From: AG25 sp035517615
Lineage (GTDB): Bacteria > Gemmatimonadota > Gemmatimonadetes > Gemmatimonadales > GWC2-71-9
Direction of reading: 5' to 3'
Length of the DNA: 21,139 nt
NCBI GenBank assembly: GCA_035517615.1
Contig: DATIYM010000015.1
Location: 1-21,139, forward strand
Each line of letters begins with the position of its first letter. Position 1 is the stretch's first letter. The notes below the pieces were generated by a model that was not told where the DNA came from, made no database searches, and was given only the letters and a program-made list of their open reading frames with translations. This document shows, piece by piece, positions 9,964-18,148 of this stretch. The position numbers were made by a program, and so were the translations under genes.

Positions 9964-10953
9964 GTGACGAGTCACGAGACGGGAGCGAAGGCGCTGGCGC
10001 TTTCGAGCCCGGCGTACCTCGCCGGGCGACCGATCCGCCACGCCCTGGTGCTCGGCGGTACGGGATTCATCGGGACCCCCCTGATGAGGAGCCTCGGCGA
10101 CGCAGGCGTGCGCACGACATGTCTGGTGCATCGAATGCCCCTCCAATCCCAGATAAGCGCGGTTCAAGTGGTACGAGGTTCCCTGGACCGCTACCCCTGG
10201 CACACACTCGAGCGGGACGCTCCAGATGTCGTGTTCCATTTAGCGCGTATCCCCGGACGCGGCGGCCTGCGTGGCGCCCTTACCCGGGTCCGCAACCGCC
10301 TGGCCAACGAACGTCTGGTGCTCGCGCTTGCCGCCCTGCCTCGTCCACCGCTGGTCGTATTTATCGGCGGCACGCTCGCCTACGGATCGCACACAGATGA
10401 GCTGATTACCGAGAGCACCCCGCTCGCGCCCACGAGTTTCTCGCGGGACTACCACGCGGCCGAGCTGCCGTGGCTCACCGCGCAGCGGACCAATGACGTG
10501 CCGGTGATGATCGCACGGCCGGCGTGGGTCCTGGGGCGCGGATCCTGGTTCGCGGCGTTCTACCAGCGGGTGATTCAAGCCGAGCGATACGTCCCGCAGT
10601 ACGGTGACGGAGAAAATTGGATGTCGTTGGTGCATGTCGAAGACTGCGCCTCGTTCCTCTTGTACTACGCGCAATCCGGCCTGCCGGGTTCCGCGGTGAA
10701 CGTGTTTGCCGGGCCTCCGATCCGGCAGCGCGAGTTGTCGGAACGGCTCGCCCGGCTCACCGGGCTGCCGGTCCGCCGTATCTCGCTCGAGGAGATGGAG
10801 CGTCGATTCGACCGGGCCGTGCGCCAGGCCTTCGAGTTCTCGGCGCGGATCGGCACGGTTCACAGTGCGCTGCACGCCGGGTTCCGGGGGAGGCATCGTG
10901 ATCTGGACCGCGACCTCGAGGATCTACTCCTCGCGGAACCGGTTCAGGGGTGA
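9964..10953 (+). CDS. NAD(P)-binding SDR, epimerase/dehydratase-like, atypical active site
   Basis: Extended-SDR protein of 329 residues. The dinucleotide-binding GGTGFIG (Gly 31, 34, 37 of the Rossmann GxxGxxG) follows the first beta strand, and FIGGTLAYGS and IARPAWVLGRG are later family blocks. The catalytic Tyr-xxx-Lys is not seen: the corresponding stretch reads DYHAAELPW, with Glu where Lys is expected, so nucleotide-sugar epimerase or dehydratase activity should not be assumed. Start: the GTG at 9964 has AAAAAGG 4 bases upstream; the ATG at 9925 would overlap the divergent neighbour's start codon. The 3' end overlaps the convergent methyltransferase by 10 bases. In a polysaccharide locus it could act on a nucleotide sugar or an NDP-linked intermediate (inference). 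Confidence 0.85.
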   Translation: MTSHETGAKALALSSPAYLAGRPIRHALVLGGTGFIGTPLMRSLGDAGVRTTCLVHRMPLQSQISAVQVVRGSLDRYPWHTLERDAPDVVFHLARIPGRGGLRGALTRVRNRLANERLVLALAALPRPPLVVFIGGTLAYGSHTDELITESTPLAPTSFSRDYHAAELPWLTAQRTNDVPVMIARPAWVLGRGSWFAAFYQRVIQAERYVPQYGDGENWMSLVHVEDCASFLLYYAQSGLPGSAVNVFAGPPIRQRELSERLARLTGLPVRRISLEEMERRFDRAVRQAFEFSARIGTVHSALHAGFRGRHRDLDRDLEDLLLAEPVQG

Positions 10954-11753
10954 CGTCGCAGCGCGTAGAGCATGTGCTCACCAACGAAGCGCAGCGGCGT
11001 CCGATTAAGCAGACGATCGGCGAGCCACAGGGTTCGGATCGTGGCGCCACCCTCGCGAAAGTGGCCAGCGCGATACCAGGCCGGGTACAGAATCGAGAAT
11101 CCCTCAGACCGTTCGATGGTGAACGCGGAGGCGAACTGGCGGGCGATTTGCCGCGGGAAGTACAACGTTGCATCGAGCGGCGCCAGCTCATTGTACCCGC
11201 GCCAGCGATCCGTTAATCGAGCGATCGCACGTCTCGCCCGTCCCCGCAGCGCGTGTATCGCGGAATCGAGCAAATAAATCCGGCTCACAAACGTCAGCAC
11301 AAGTACTCCGTTCGGGGTCAGCACGCTCGTCAACGCACGCACGGCGTGCTCGAGACTCGGTTCGGTGTTGAGCGGTCCGAAAAAGGAGTACACCAGGTCG
11401 AAACGCTCCCCGGAAAACACCGATGGCAGGTCTTCCGCGCATCCACGCGCAATCTGCGCGGCGCCTCCCGGAAATTTCTGCCGGGCGAGCTCGACCATGC
11501 GGGGAGATACGTCGATACCGAAAAACCGGCGCGCGGGATATCGGCCCATGAACCAGGCCAGGTCGGTACCCGGACCGCACCCCAGATCGAGCATCGAGGA
11601 CGCGGGGTAGCGTTCGACGGCACGGCGGAATGCTTCCCGAATGCGCACCAGCACGTGGTTCGACGCGTAGCGCTGCTCCGCGATGTCGGCAAACGTGTCG
11701 TAATAGCTCCCGGTAGCCCGCACGTCGGGATGGTCCACGCGCAGCCCGCTCAT
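10944..11753 (-). CDS. Class I SAM-dependent methyltransferase
   Basis: A 269-residue methyltransferase. Motif I is MLDLGCGPGTDLAWF (Gly 58, 60, 62), followed by the acidic-end strand RFFGIDVSPRMVELAR at about 75-90, motif II FDLVYSFFGPLN and motif III LTPNGVLVLTF. The C-terminal third is helical and likely determines the acceptor. It is the last gene of a minus-strand run: its ATG overlaps the stop of the GT4 glycosyltransferase as ATGA (11750-11753). The context suggests O-methylation of a sugar in the glycan, or a methyl cap on its end, as in many polysaccharide loci, but small-molecule acceptors are possible. It overlaps the convergent SDR by 10 bases. Confidence 0.88.
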   Translation of the reverse strand: MSGLRVDHPDVRATGSYYDTFADIAEQRYASNHVLVRIREAFRRAVERYPASSMLDLGCGPGTDLAWFMGRYPARRFFGIDVSPRMVELARQKFPGGAAQIARGCAEDLPSVFSGERFDLVYSFFGPLNTEPSLEHAVRALTSVLTPNGVLVLTFVSRIYLLDSAIHALRGRARRAIARLTDRWRGYNELAPLDATLYFPRQIARQFASAFTIERSEGFSILYPAWYRAGHFREGGATIRTLWLADRLLNRTPLRFVGEHMLYALRRHP

Positions 11754-12910
11754 GGTTGTTTGCTCTCATCCGCCAGCTCCCGAAACAGGTCGAGGAAGGA
11801 GTCGACGTTGGCTTGCCAGGAGAACGGACCCGAGGCGAAGTAGCGTTTCCCAGCCTCCCCGAGGCGTCTCGCGTATCCGGAGTCGCCGGCCAGGGCGCGC
11901 AGCTCGATCAGCAATGCGTCATCGTCGTCGGGCGGAACCAGAATTCCGTTCTTGCCGTGGGTGATGTGCTCTTCGATTCCTTCGCCCCGTGTGCCCAGGC
12001 TTGGAACGCCGAGCGACATGGCTTCCAGATACACCGCTCCAAGTGACTCACGCACACTCGGTAGTGCCATGACGCTCGCTCGAGCCATGCGTTCTCGCGT
12101 CGTTCGCGCATCGAGCGCGCCCGTAAACTCCACCTTGGGTTTCACTCCCAGCGCTGCGACGAGACGCTCGAGCCTCCCACGCTCGGGGCCGTCGCCCACA
12201 ATCACGAGGCGCGCGCGAGGGTGTTCCGCGGTTAGTCGGGCGAATGCCTTGATCAGGCGATCAATGCGTTTACGCGGAATGAGCCGAGCCACCGAACAAA
12301 TCGTGAACTGGTCCGGCCACTCCGCTACGAGCCCATCAGCGGCCTCGATCCCGAGGGGGATCACCAAGGAGCGGTGAGGGCCGGCCAGCGCGATTCCCTC
12401 CCGGCGCAACGCCTGAGACAGGTAGACTGCGCAGTCGGCAGTCGAGAGAGTTTCGGCGATCATCTGGCGCGATCGGATGCTCGCCGGAGCGAGATCGTAG
12501 ATTTCGTGATCATACAGACTCACGACGTACCTTGTGCCGCGGCGCCTGCCAACGAGACCTCCCGGCAAGAGGGCCGAGTGGAGGAGCACGACATCAATGG
12601 GTGCGGAGCCGGCCCAAGCATCGAGTCCGGCGGTGGCGGCTCGTACGAACAGCGATCGTTCGATCGGGCCTCCTCGCCAAACCACGGGCAGGCGCGCGTA
12701 TCGCGGATGTGTTACGGCGAAATGCGTGTCACGTTCCACCGTGGGCACTCGGATTCCCCCAAACCCGCTACGAATCGACCATGGGAGCGGGACGATGCCA
12801 CGCACCTGGTGACCGGCTGCGGCGAAGCCCCGTAGCTGTTCGTCGTGCCGCACTCCCCGCAGCGGCATCGCGGGTGAGGGCAGGTTCGGCGACACGGCGG
12901 CGATGCGCAT
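11750..12910 (-). CDS. Glycosyltransferase family 4 (GT-B fold)
   Basis: A 386-residue retaining-type glycosyltransferase. The N-terminus MRIAAVSPNLPSP is the usual first strand of the acceptor domain. The donor domain shows ICSVARLIPRKRID, LVIVGDGPERGRL and VEFTGALD, and the EX7E motif ESLGAVYLE followed by AMSLGVPSLGTRGEGIEE and NGILVPPDDDDAL, where the nucleotide sugar binds. The start at 12910 is chosen because it makes an ATGA overlap with the upstream CgeB-like gene and fits family length; the frame stays open to 13024 with no family resemblance. It is the middle gene of a three-gene minus-strand operon. The sugar it transfers cannot be told from sequence. Confidence 0.92.
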   Translation of the reverse strand: MRIAAVSPNLPSPAMPLRGVRHDEQLRGFAAAGHQVRGIVPLPWSIRSGFGGIRVPTVERDTHFAVTHPRYARLPVVWRGGPIERSLFVRAATAGLDAWAGSAPIDVVLLHSALLPGGLVGRRRGTRYVVSLYDHEIYDLAPASIRSRQMIAETLSTADCAVYLSQALRREGIALAGPHRSLVIPLGIEAADGLVAEWPDQFTICSVARLIPRKRIDRLIKAFARLTAEHPRARLVIVGDGPERGRLERLVAALGVKPKVEFTGALDARTTRERMARASVMALPSVRESLGAVYLEAMSLGVPSLGTRGEGIEEHITHGKNGILVPPDDDDALLIELRALAGDSGYARRLGEAGKRYFASGPFSWQANVDSFLDLFRELADESKQP

Positions 12911-14016
12911 CAAAGCGCTCCCGCCAGTTCCTGAATTCGCGATGCCCACGTGTGCTCCGAGAGCACACGTTTCCGTCCTGCCTCGCCGATGGCCCGCGCC
13001 TCTCGCGCGTTTCGTGTACTCCACCGTATGAGAGACGCTGCTTCCGGTATATGCCGAAACGTGAGAACCTCGCGCCCGGGCTCGAGCGCTGCCGCCACGT
13101 CTTGATTGTGCTGTGTCAGGTAGCAGCAGCCATAGCCGGGGAATTCGACGTCACGGAGCTTCAGATAGCTCTGGTATTTCCCCTCGAGACCACGTCCTTG
13201 GTTCAGCCCCAACACAACCCGGCAGTGGGACAAGAACGCGGTCATTTCCGATTCACTCAATGGACGGCTTCCCCGTCGCACCAGCGGCTTGAGCAACCGG
13301 ATCAACATTCGTTCCCGACGGCTCCCGCGGACCCGAACGTCTGGCTTCGCTGCTGGTGGCGGCTCGGGTGCCGAGCCAAGTTGAGACGGTTGCCATCCGT
13401 GTCCCCGGATCGCGACCCGGCTCCCCAAGGCCCGGAGCGCGGCGAGGAGAATCACACGATTACTCGTCGGTGCTCCGACAAAGCCGACTGCATGCTCCGC
13501 GATGTCACATAATGCTGGGGGCAGCGCTGCGGGATTCAAGGCGTAGGGCCGGCAAAGCATAGGACGGCCCGTGGCACGATAGCTCGGGATTGCGGCGTGT
13601 TCGGGGAACCAGTTGAGCGAGGTCACCTTCGCTAGTGCCTCGACGTAATCGAATGCATAGACACTGTCGCAAAAAAAGTTGATCCACGGCACGCCCATCT
13701 CGACGGTCCGCACGATGAGACCGGGATCAATGTCCGCGGAGAAGCAACAGGAGATGATTGCGTCCAAGCCGCGCTGTGCGTGTGCGTGTTTGATTTGTTG
13801 CCAGAGACGCTCCGACATTTGATCCCGCTCGAGCGAGCGACCGGGCGAGCGACTCTGTGGCGGCCGAGCCCACTCGAAATCCACTTTTTGTGGAAGCACA
13901 ACACTCGGCAACACGCCTTCGAGTCCCTCATAGAATTGACGCCGCCACACGTGTCGGTAGCGGCTCGTCGTATGACAGTCGGGGACTAGCGCGAAGACGC
14001 GCGTAACGGTTTTCAT
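12910..14016 (-). CDS. CgeB-like glycosyltransferase (Glyco_trans_1_2 type)
   Basis: A 368-residue GT-B protein. The C-terminal part carries the CgeB/spore-coat pattern: YQSYLKLRDVEFPGYGC, then YLTQHNQDVAAALEPGREVLTF, IPEAASLIRW and a closing GRKRVLSEHTWASRIQEL. The N-terminal domain (VFALVPDCHTTSRYRHVWRR) is the acceptor half, with IISCCFSADIDPG and WINFFCDSVYAFDY. It heads the minus operon and overlaps the next gene as ATGA. It is divergent from the flippase gene with 27 bases between. There is no Shine-Dalgarno; TACGAT at 14026-14031 lies 9 bases before the ATG. Substrate unknown. Confidence 0.87.
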   Translation of the reverse strand: MKTVTRVFALVPDCHTTSRYRHVWRRQFYEGLEGVLPSVVLPQKVDFEWARPPQSRSPGRSLERDQMSERLWQQIKHAHAQRGLDAIISCCFSADIDPGLIVRTVEMGVPWINFFCDSVYAFDYVEALAKVTSLNWFPEHAAIPSYRATGRPMLCRPYALNPAALPPALCDIAEHAVGFVGAPTSNRVILLAALRALGSRVAIRGHGWQPSQLGSAPEPPPAAKPDVRVRGSRRERMLIRLLKPLVRRGSRPLSESEMTAFLSHCRVVLGLNQGRGLEGKYQSYLKLRDVEFPGYGCCYLTQHNQDVAAALEPGREVLTFRHIPEAASLIRWSTRNAREARAIGEAGRKRVLSEHTWASRIQELAGAL

Positions 14017-14025
14017 TTCAGCACA

Positions 14026-14031
14026 ATCGTA
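14026..14031 (-). promoter_or_regulatory. Possible -10 element of the minus-strand glycosyltransferase operon
   Basis: On the minus strand TACGAT ends 9 bases before the ATG at 14016, again without a Shine-Dalgarno. The region is only 27 bases wide between divergent starts, so promoters for both directions must overlap the neighbouring coding sequence. Confidence 0.3.
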
Positions 14032-14043
14032 ACTCGAGGGAGC

Positions 14044-15345
14044 TTGACAGGCTCTGCTTTATCACCGCCGACTCGTGTTCGCGCCCTCCGTGCAGGTGGA
14101 TGGGCTCTTCTTGGAAGGGCGCTCTTACGAGCCGCTGGCCTGCTGCGAACGCTCATACTCGCGCGCCTCCTCACTCCGTTGGACTTTGGTGTAATGGGTA
14201 CGGCTCTCGTGATCATCGGCGCTATCGAGGCGTTCACGAGCACCGGATTCGAAGCCGCGCTCGTGCAGCGACGCGATGACGTGGAGCAATTCTACGACTC
14301 GGCTTTTACGTTGCAGGTACTCCGCGGTGCGTGCCTCGCTCTGCTCCTGTGGTGGATCGCTCCTGCCGCAGCGCTGTTTTTCAGCGGTACGGAGCTAGTT
14401 CCCGTGCTACGCGTCACGGGCATTGCTCTGGTGCTTCGAGGATTCGTCAATCCGGCCAGGCTCCACCTGATTCGGGAACTTCGCTTCGACAGATTGTTCT
14501 GGTGGAGCGTCCCCGAAGCCACCATCGGTCTTCTCCTGGCGGTTGGGTTCGGTCTTTGGATGCGAAACGTTTGGGCTCTGGTGTGTACGTTCATCGGGAC
14601 ACAGGCCGTCACCACCGTGGTGTCCCACTTCATGGTCCGGCGACAACCACATTTCGCTCTCGATTGGTCGCGGGTCCGCGCGATGGTTCAGTACAGCAAA
14701 TGGGTGCTGGCAACCCACATTCTCGATTTCTTGATCTTGCAGGGCGACAGCGCATTTGTCGCCAAGGTTCTCGGAGTTGCGCAACTCGGCTTCTATCAGG
14801 TCGCCTCCAGAGTCGCCGAGCTACCCCTCAGAGGCTTCACGCAAGTCGTCGGTGATGTTGGCCTCCCGTCGCTGAGCGCGATGCAGAATGATCGCGAAAG
14901 ACTGCTCCGCTGGTACTTTACAGGCCAAGGTGCGGTGCTGCTCGTTCAAATCCTGTTCGTGACACCGGTACTATTGTTTGGCGGCCAGATCACAGGGGCG
15001 CTGCTCGGCGATCGTTGGTTGCCCCTGGTGACCACGTTGAAGATCTTGACCATCGCAATGGTGCTGCGGTCGTTCCTTGTCATCGCCAGCACACTGTTCA
15101 ACGCATACGGTGAGCCTCGCTACAGCTACCGAATTCACGCGGCACGCCTGGCGTTCATGGGGGTCGTGATATACCCACTGGGTCGACTCCTAGGAATTGA
15201 AGGAGTCGCCATCGCTGCGGTGGTCGGGCTGATCGGAGGAACGCTGGTGTACTTCGTAACAATCCGCAGGTTGCTTAACGTGGGGGGCCTCGAGCACCTC
15301 AAGCGTCTATTGCGGCAGCGTTCTCCCAAGTGGCGGTTTGAATGA
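14044..15345 (+). CDS. Wzx-type oligosaccharide flippase
   Basis: A 433-residue polytopic membrane protein of the MOP/polysaccharide export superfamily, with roughly twelve hydrophobic segments. Typical features are the N-terminal LLRTLILARLLTPLDFGVMG followed by FTSTGFEAALVQR, the central KVLGVAQLGFYQVASRVAELP block, and LFNAYGEPRYSYR near residue 360. It would flip a lipid-linked glycan across the inner membrane. No ATG lies near the N-terminus; a TTG at 14044 is preceded by GAGGG at 14036-14040 with 3 to 4 bases of spacing, so TTG is taken as the start. It overlaps the GT2 gene as ATGA. Base composition falls noticeably here and in the next gene compared with the kinase genes. Confidence 0.9.
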   Translation: MTGSALSPPTRVRALRAGGWALLGRALLRAAGLLRTLILARLLTPLDFGVMGTALVIIGAIEAFTSTGFEAALVQRRDDVEQFYDSAFTLQVLRGACLALLLWWIAPAAALFFSGTELVPVLRVTGIALVLRGFVNPARLHLIRELRFDRLFWWSVPEATIGLLLAVGFGLWMRNVWALVCTFIGTQAVTTVVSHFMVRRQPHFALDWSRVRAMVQYSKWVLATHILDFLILQGDSAFVAKVLGVAQLGFYQVASRVAELPLRGFTQVVGDVGLPSLSAMQNDRERLLRWYFTGQGAVLLVQILFVTPVLLFGGQITGALLGDRWLPLVTTLKILTIAMVLRSFLVIASTLFNAYGEPRYSYRIHAARLAFMGVVIYPLGRLLGIEGVAIAAVVGLIGGTLVYFVTIRRLLNVGGLEHLKRLLRQRSPKWRFE

Positions 15346-16298
15346 ACGGTCGCCAACAACCGTCGCCACTCGTGTCAATCATCACTCCGACCTTCAATCG
15401 GGAACGATATCTGCGCGACGCCGTCCGATCAGTGCTCCTGCAGACATTCGATAACTGGGAGCTCTTGATTCTTGACGATGGCTCAACCGACGGCACGGCA
15501 GCGTTTCTCGATACTCTGACAGATAGGCGCATACGACGTTTTGCCGAGCCGCATTGTGGCAACGCCGCGCAGGCGCGAAACAAGGCGATCGCCAAAGCGT
15601 CCGGTTCGCTGGTGGCGTTCCTGGATTCTGACGACCTCTGGGAGCCGGAGAAACTGGAATATCAGCTCGCCGAATTCAATGCTCGCCCCGAGTGCCGGTG
15701 GGGATTCACGGGCTTCAAGTACGTCGATGACGACGGCCGGGAATCAGTGTTGTTGAGAGCCCCGTTCATGCCGGAGGTGCGTGGATGGGTCTTGGAGGAA
15801 GTCCTCAAACGGCGTGTGCCAATTCCCGCTACGGCAACCGTAGTTCAACATGACTTGCTTGTTCGTGTAGGGATGTTCGATGAGTCGCTGCGCGTCGGTG
15901 AGGACCTTGATCTCTGGATCAAACTAGCGGAGGTCAGCCCAGTAACTATGGTAGCGAAGCCGCTGGCGAAGATGCGGCGGCATGCGGGCAATCACCAAGT
16001 CGGCATCCTTGAGTTGCTGAGTTGTCATGACCGGATCTATGAGCGAGCCCTGACGCGCATTAAATCTGGGCGCTTGCGTTCCGTCTGTAGGAGCGGGCGC
16101 ATTCGACAAGCTACGGAGATTGTTGGGACCGCGCGCAAAGCGGGTAGCTATCGAGAGGCTCGCCAAGCTCTCAGAAGATCCTTCCCGTACTCAGGCTGGC
16201 ATCCGAGCTGGTATGTGGCTGCGGCTAAGACCTGCCTCTCTGAATTGACTTCGAGACGGCTGCTGCGAATCGATCGTTCCACCCGGAACGAGCTCTAG
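15342..16298 (+). CDS. Glycosyltransferase family 2 (GT-A fold)
   Basis: A 318-residue inverting-type transferase. It opens with VSIITPTFNRERYLRDAV, then LILDDGSTDGT at 43-52 for nucleotide binding, and the metal-binding FLDSDDLW with Asp 95, 97 and 98. GEDLDLWIKL at about 186-195 is the catalytic-base (ED) region. The C-terminal ~100 residues are basic and helical (ALRRSFPYSGWHPSWY), a common tail in this family that may contact the membrane. The start is fixed by an ATGA overlap with the flippase. It likely adds a sugar to the lipid-linked intermediate on the cytoplasmic face before flipping. Local GC by eye is about 52 to 55 percent in parts, against about 70 percent in the first kinase gene. 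Confidence 0.93.
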   Translation: MNGRQQPSPLVSIITPTFNRERYLRDAVRSVLLQTFDNWELLILDDGSTDGTAAFLDTLTDRRIRRFAEPHCGNAAQARNKAIAKASGSLVAFLDSDDLWEPEKLEYQLAEFNARPECRWGFTGFKYVDDDGRESVLLRAPFMPEVRGWVLEEVLKRRVPIPATATVVQHDLLVRVGMFDESLRVGEDLDLWIKLAEVSPVTMVAKPLAKMRRHAGNHQVGILELLSCHDRIYERALTRIKSGRLRSVCRSGRIRQATEIVGTARKAGSYREARQALRRSFPYSGWHPSWYVAAAKTCLSELTSRRLLRIDRSTRNEL

Positions 16299-16311
16299 GG
16301 TCGCGCGGCGC

Positions 16312-17592
16312 TCACGCCCAACCGTACAGTCGTGCAAGCCCGTCCAACGTTTCCCAGTGAGCCAGCAACGAGGCTGGAGAGCGACGCGCCGCCGCGGCCG
16401 GGCACGGGATACTCGTAAAATCAGGCACGGCGTACACCGGAGCGCGAAGATCGGACCCGCTGAAGTCCAGCTCGGTCGCAAGGTTGTTGGCTGTCCCGTC
16501 CCGCACCGAGAGCGGCGCCAGATTCCAGCGCCATTCGATCAGCCGCAAAATCGAAGTGTGATCATACACCGTGTGCGACGTGTATCCTCGCCTGGCGAAC
16601 GGCGAGATGAGCAGTGCGGGAGTTCGAAACCCGCGTAAGCCATCGCTGTTGCCCGCGGCACGATCGGCGTCCGGGATTGGCGCGGCGGAGGGGGCGACGT
16701 GATCGTAGAAACCGCCCCACTCATCGAAGTTGATGAACAGGATCGAGTGCTTCCACCCCGGACCGCCCGATACCGCGGCGTACACCCGATTGAGAAACGC
16801 CTCTCCCACGCGCAGATCGTTGTGAGGATGATCATCTCCGCCCGTGCCGGTGGTCTCGTCGAGAAATGACGGCTCGACGAAGCAGACAGCCGGAAGCGTG
16901 CCCGCGGCACAGTCGGCGTAGAACGCATCGATCGTTTCCGAGATCGGCCGGTATTTTGTCCCCCACAACGTCAGAAACGGCAAGTCGCTGTAGTAGTACC
17001 GGCCCGCTATTCCCGCGGTCTCGAGCCGGTCCCAGATCGTAGGCAGCGTGCTGATAAACGACAGGTTGCTGTATCGATCGGTCTGTGCGGCGTGCTGGTA
17101 GAAACGGTTCGGATACGTTGGCCCCATGAACGGGCAGAAGTACCGATCGAACGTCATCCACTGCGGCGCGGCCTGACCAAAAAATGGCAGATCCGCACCG
17201 CCGTAGTAACCGGTGGAGAACACGTCGTTCGCAAGCAGCCATCCGTCACACGCGCCGTTGTTGTACTCTACGCGACCGCCCGCGTACGAGTGGTCCGGAT
17301 CGTGGTAGCTGCACCCCTGAAAATCGGGAGCCAACGCGTGGGTCTCGTGTGTCACGCCGTTCGCGTCGCGGTAACTCAGGCCCACCTGCCGTCCGTCCGC
17401 CCCCGGCAACCAGCCAAGCAAATGGTCGAACGACCGATTCTCCATCATCACGACGATTGCATGTTCGATTCCGGACAACGCGGGATCAGGCAGGATGGAC
17501 GGGTCGGCATTCTCACTACAGCCCCAGCCGAGTGCGAGCGATCCCAGCGCGGCGGTGGAGTTGGCGAGGAACTGGCGTCGCGAAAGTCTCAT
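16312..17592 (-). CDS. Tat-exported phosphoesterase, phospholipase C / acid phosphatase AcpA family
   Basis: A 426-residue member of the phosphoesterase family (PF04185 type) that hydrolyses phosphate esters outside the cytoplasm. The N-terminus MRLSRRQFLANSTAALGSLALG is a Tat signal (SRRQFL). Cys 25 follows GWG, a poor lipobox, so lipidation is doubtful. Core motifs: MMENRSFDHLLGWLPG with Glu 51-Asn 52, PTYPNRFYQHAA where Thr 159 is at the nucleophile position known in the family, GDDHPHNDLRVGE, and FINFDEWGGFYDHVAPS with metal-binding acids and His. The frame stays open upstream to 17901 but crosses the terminator hairpin and part of the DUF2914 gene, so the ATG at 17592 is preferred. Substrate (phospholipid, phosphomonoester or teichoic-type polymer) cannot be decided. 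It converges on the GT2 gene with 13 bases between. Confidence 0.92.
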   Translation of the reverse strand: MRLSRRQFLANSTAALGSLALGWGCSENADPSILPDPALSGIEHAIVVMMENRSFDHLLGWLPGADGRQVGLSYRDANGVTHETHALAPDFQGCSYHDPDHSYAGGRVEYNNGACDGWLLANDVFSTGYYGGADLPFFGQAAPQWMTFDRYFCPFMGPTYPNRFYQHAAQTDRYSNLSFISTLPTIWDRLETAGIAGRYYYSDLPFLTLWGTKYRPISETIDAFYADCAAGTLPAVCFVEPSFLDETTGTGGDDHPHNDLRVGEAFLNRVYAAVSGGPGWKHSILFINFDEWGGFYDHVAPSAAPIPDADRAAGNSDGLRGFRTPALLISPFARRGYTSHTVYDHTSILRLIEWRWNLAPLSVRDGTANNLATELDFSGSDLRAPVYAVPDFTSIPCPAAAARRSPASLLAHWETLDGLARLYGWA

Positions 17593-17640
17593 CGCGCTGG
17601 AAAGGTGCAGCACCTGAGCGAAGATCAGAAGGCCTGTGCG

Positions 17641-17666
17641 AAAAGGCCGCAGCAAACGCTGCGGCC
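17641..17666 (-). terminator. Intrinsic terminator of the DUF2914 operon
   Basis: On the minus strand GGCCGCAGC, a GTTT loop and GCTGCGGCC form a perfect 9-base-pair stem followed directly by TTTT. It begins 30 bases after the TAA of the DUF2914 gene. The plus strand lacks a T-run after the stem, so it works in one direction. It also separates that operon from the phosphoesterase gene downstream. Confidence 0.85.
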
Positions 17667-17695
17667 CCTTGTGCTCGCTTGCAATGCCGCGCGGA

Positions 17696-18148
17696 TTACT
17701 GGCCGACCGTGAAGTCGATCCGTTTGAGAACCTTGCCTTCCTGGTCCCGCACTTCCACGTGCCAAGCTCCAGTCCAATCGGCAGGAACCGTTTTGCGACT
17801 CCAGGTCCGCCACGGCGATCCACCCACCTGCAGCGCCACATCGCCCACTTGCGTGTCACCATGGAACCAGACGTGGTGGATGGTCGTGCCGTTCGCACCA
17901 CTCAGCTTGGTCCAGCACACCACCTGGCCCACATCGGCGGGGAACGTGGTGCCCGTGTCCTGCGGCACGCGATCGGTCACGGTTTTGGCCACCACGGCCT
18001 CTGAGACGGTCGCCGCGGATGCGGCGGCCGCGGGGGCGGGGGCGGGGGCGGGGGCGGCGGCTGGGGGAGCGGCGTTGCCCTGCGTCGAATCCTGGGCCGC
18101 GAGCGTGCGGCTCAGCAGTACGGCGATAACAACCGCGATCCGCTTCAT
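17696..18148 (-). CDS. Exported DUF2914-domain protein
   Basis: A 150-residue protein. Residues 1-19 are a signal peptide (MKRIAVVIAVLLSRTLAAQ). A low-complexity Pro/Ala linker follows at about 27-47 (PAPAPAPA), then the DUF2914 domain at about 75-149 with VVCWTKLSG, IHHVWFHGDTQ, ALQVGGSPWRTWSRKT and GAWHVEVRDQEGKVL. Function of the domain is unknown; the aromatic beta-rich pattern suggests a small extracytoplasmic binding module. The ATG at 18148 is fixed by an AGGAG 7 bases upstream and by an ATGA overlap with the preceding small membrane-protein gene. An intrinsic terminator lies 30 bases after the stop. Confidence 0.9.
   Translation of the reverse strand: MKRIAVVIAVLLSRTLAAQDSTQGNAAPPAAAPAPAPAPAAAASAATVSEAVVAKTVTDRVPQDTGTTFPADVGQVVCWTKLSGANGTTIHHVWFHGDTQVGDVALQVGGSPWRTWSRKTVPADWTGAWHVEVRDQEGKVLKRIDFTVGQ

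Noticed and set aside
12532..13512. Plus-strand frame of 326 codons across the two minus-strand glycosyltransferases
   Set aside because: It spans the ATGA junction of two genes with clear glycosyltransferase motifs and has an Arg/Pro/Ser-rich translation without domains.
16299..16311. Bidirectional terminator between the convergent GT2 and phosphoesterase genes
   Set aside because: Only 13 bases, with no stem followed by a T-run on either strand.
17593..17901. N-terminal extension of the phosphoesterase by 103 residues
   Set aside because: It would cross the terminator hairpin and part of the DUF2914 gene and bury the Tat signal, which should be at the N-terminus.
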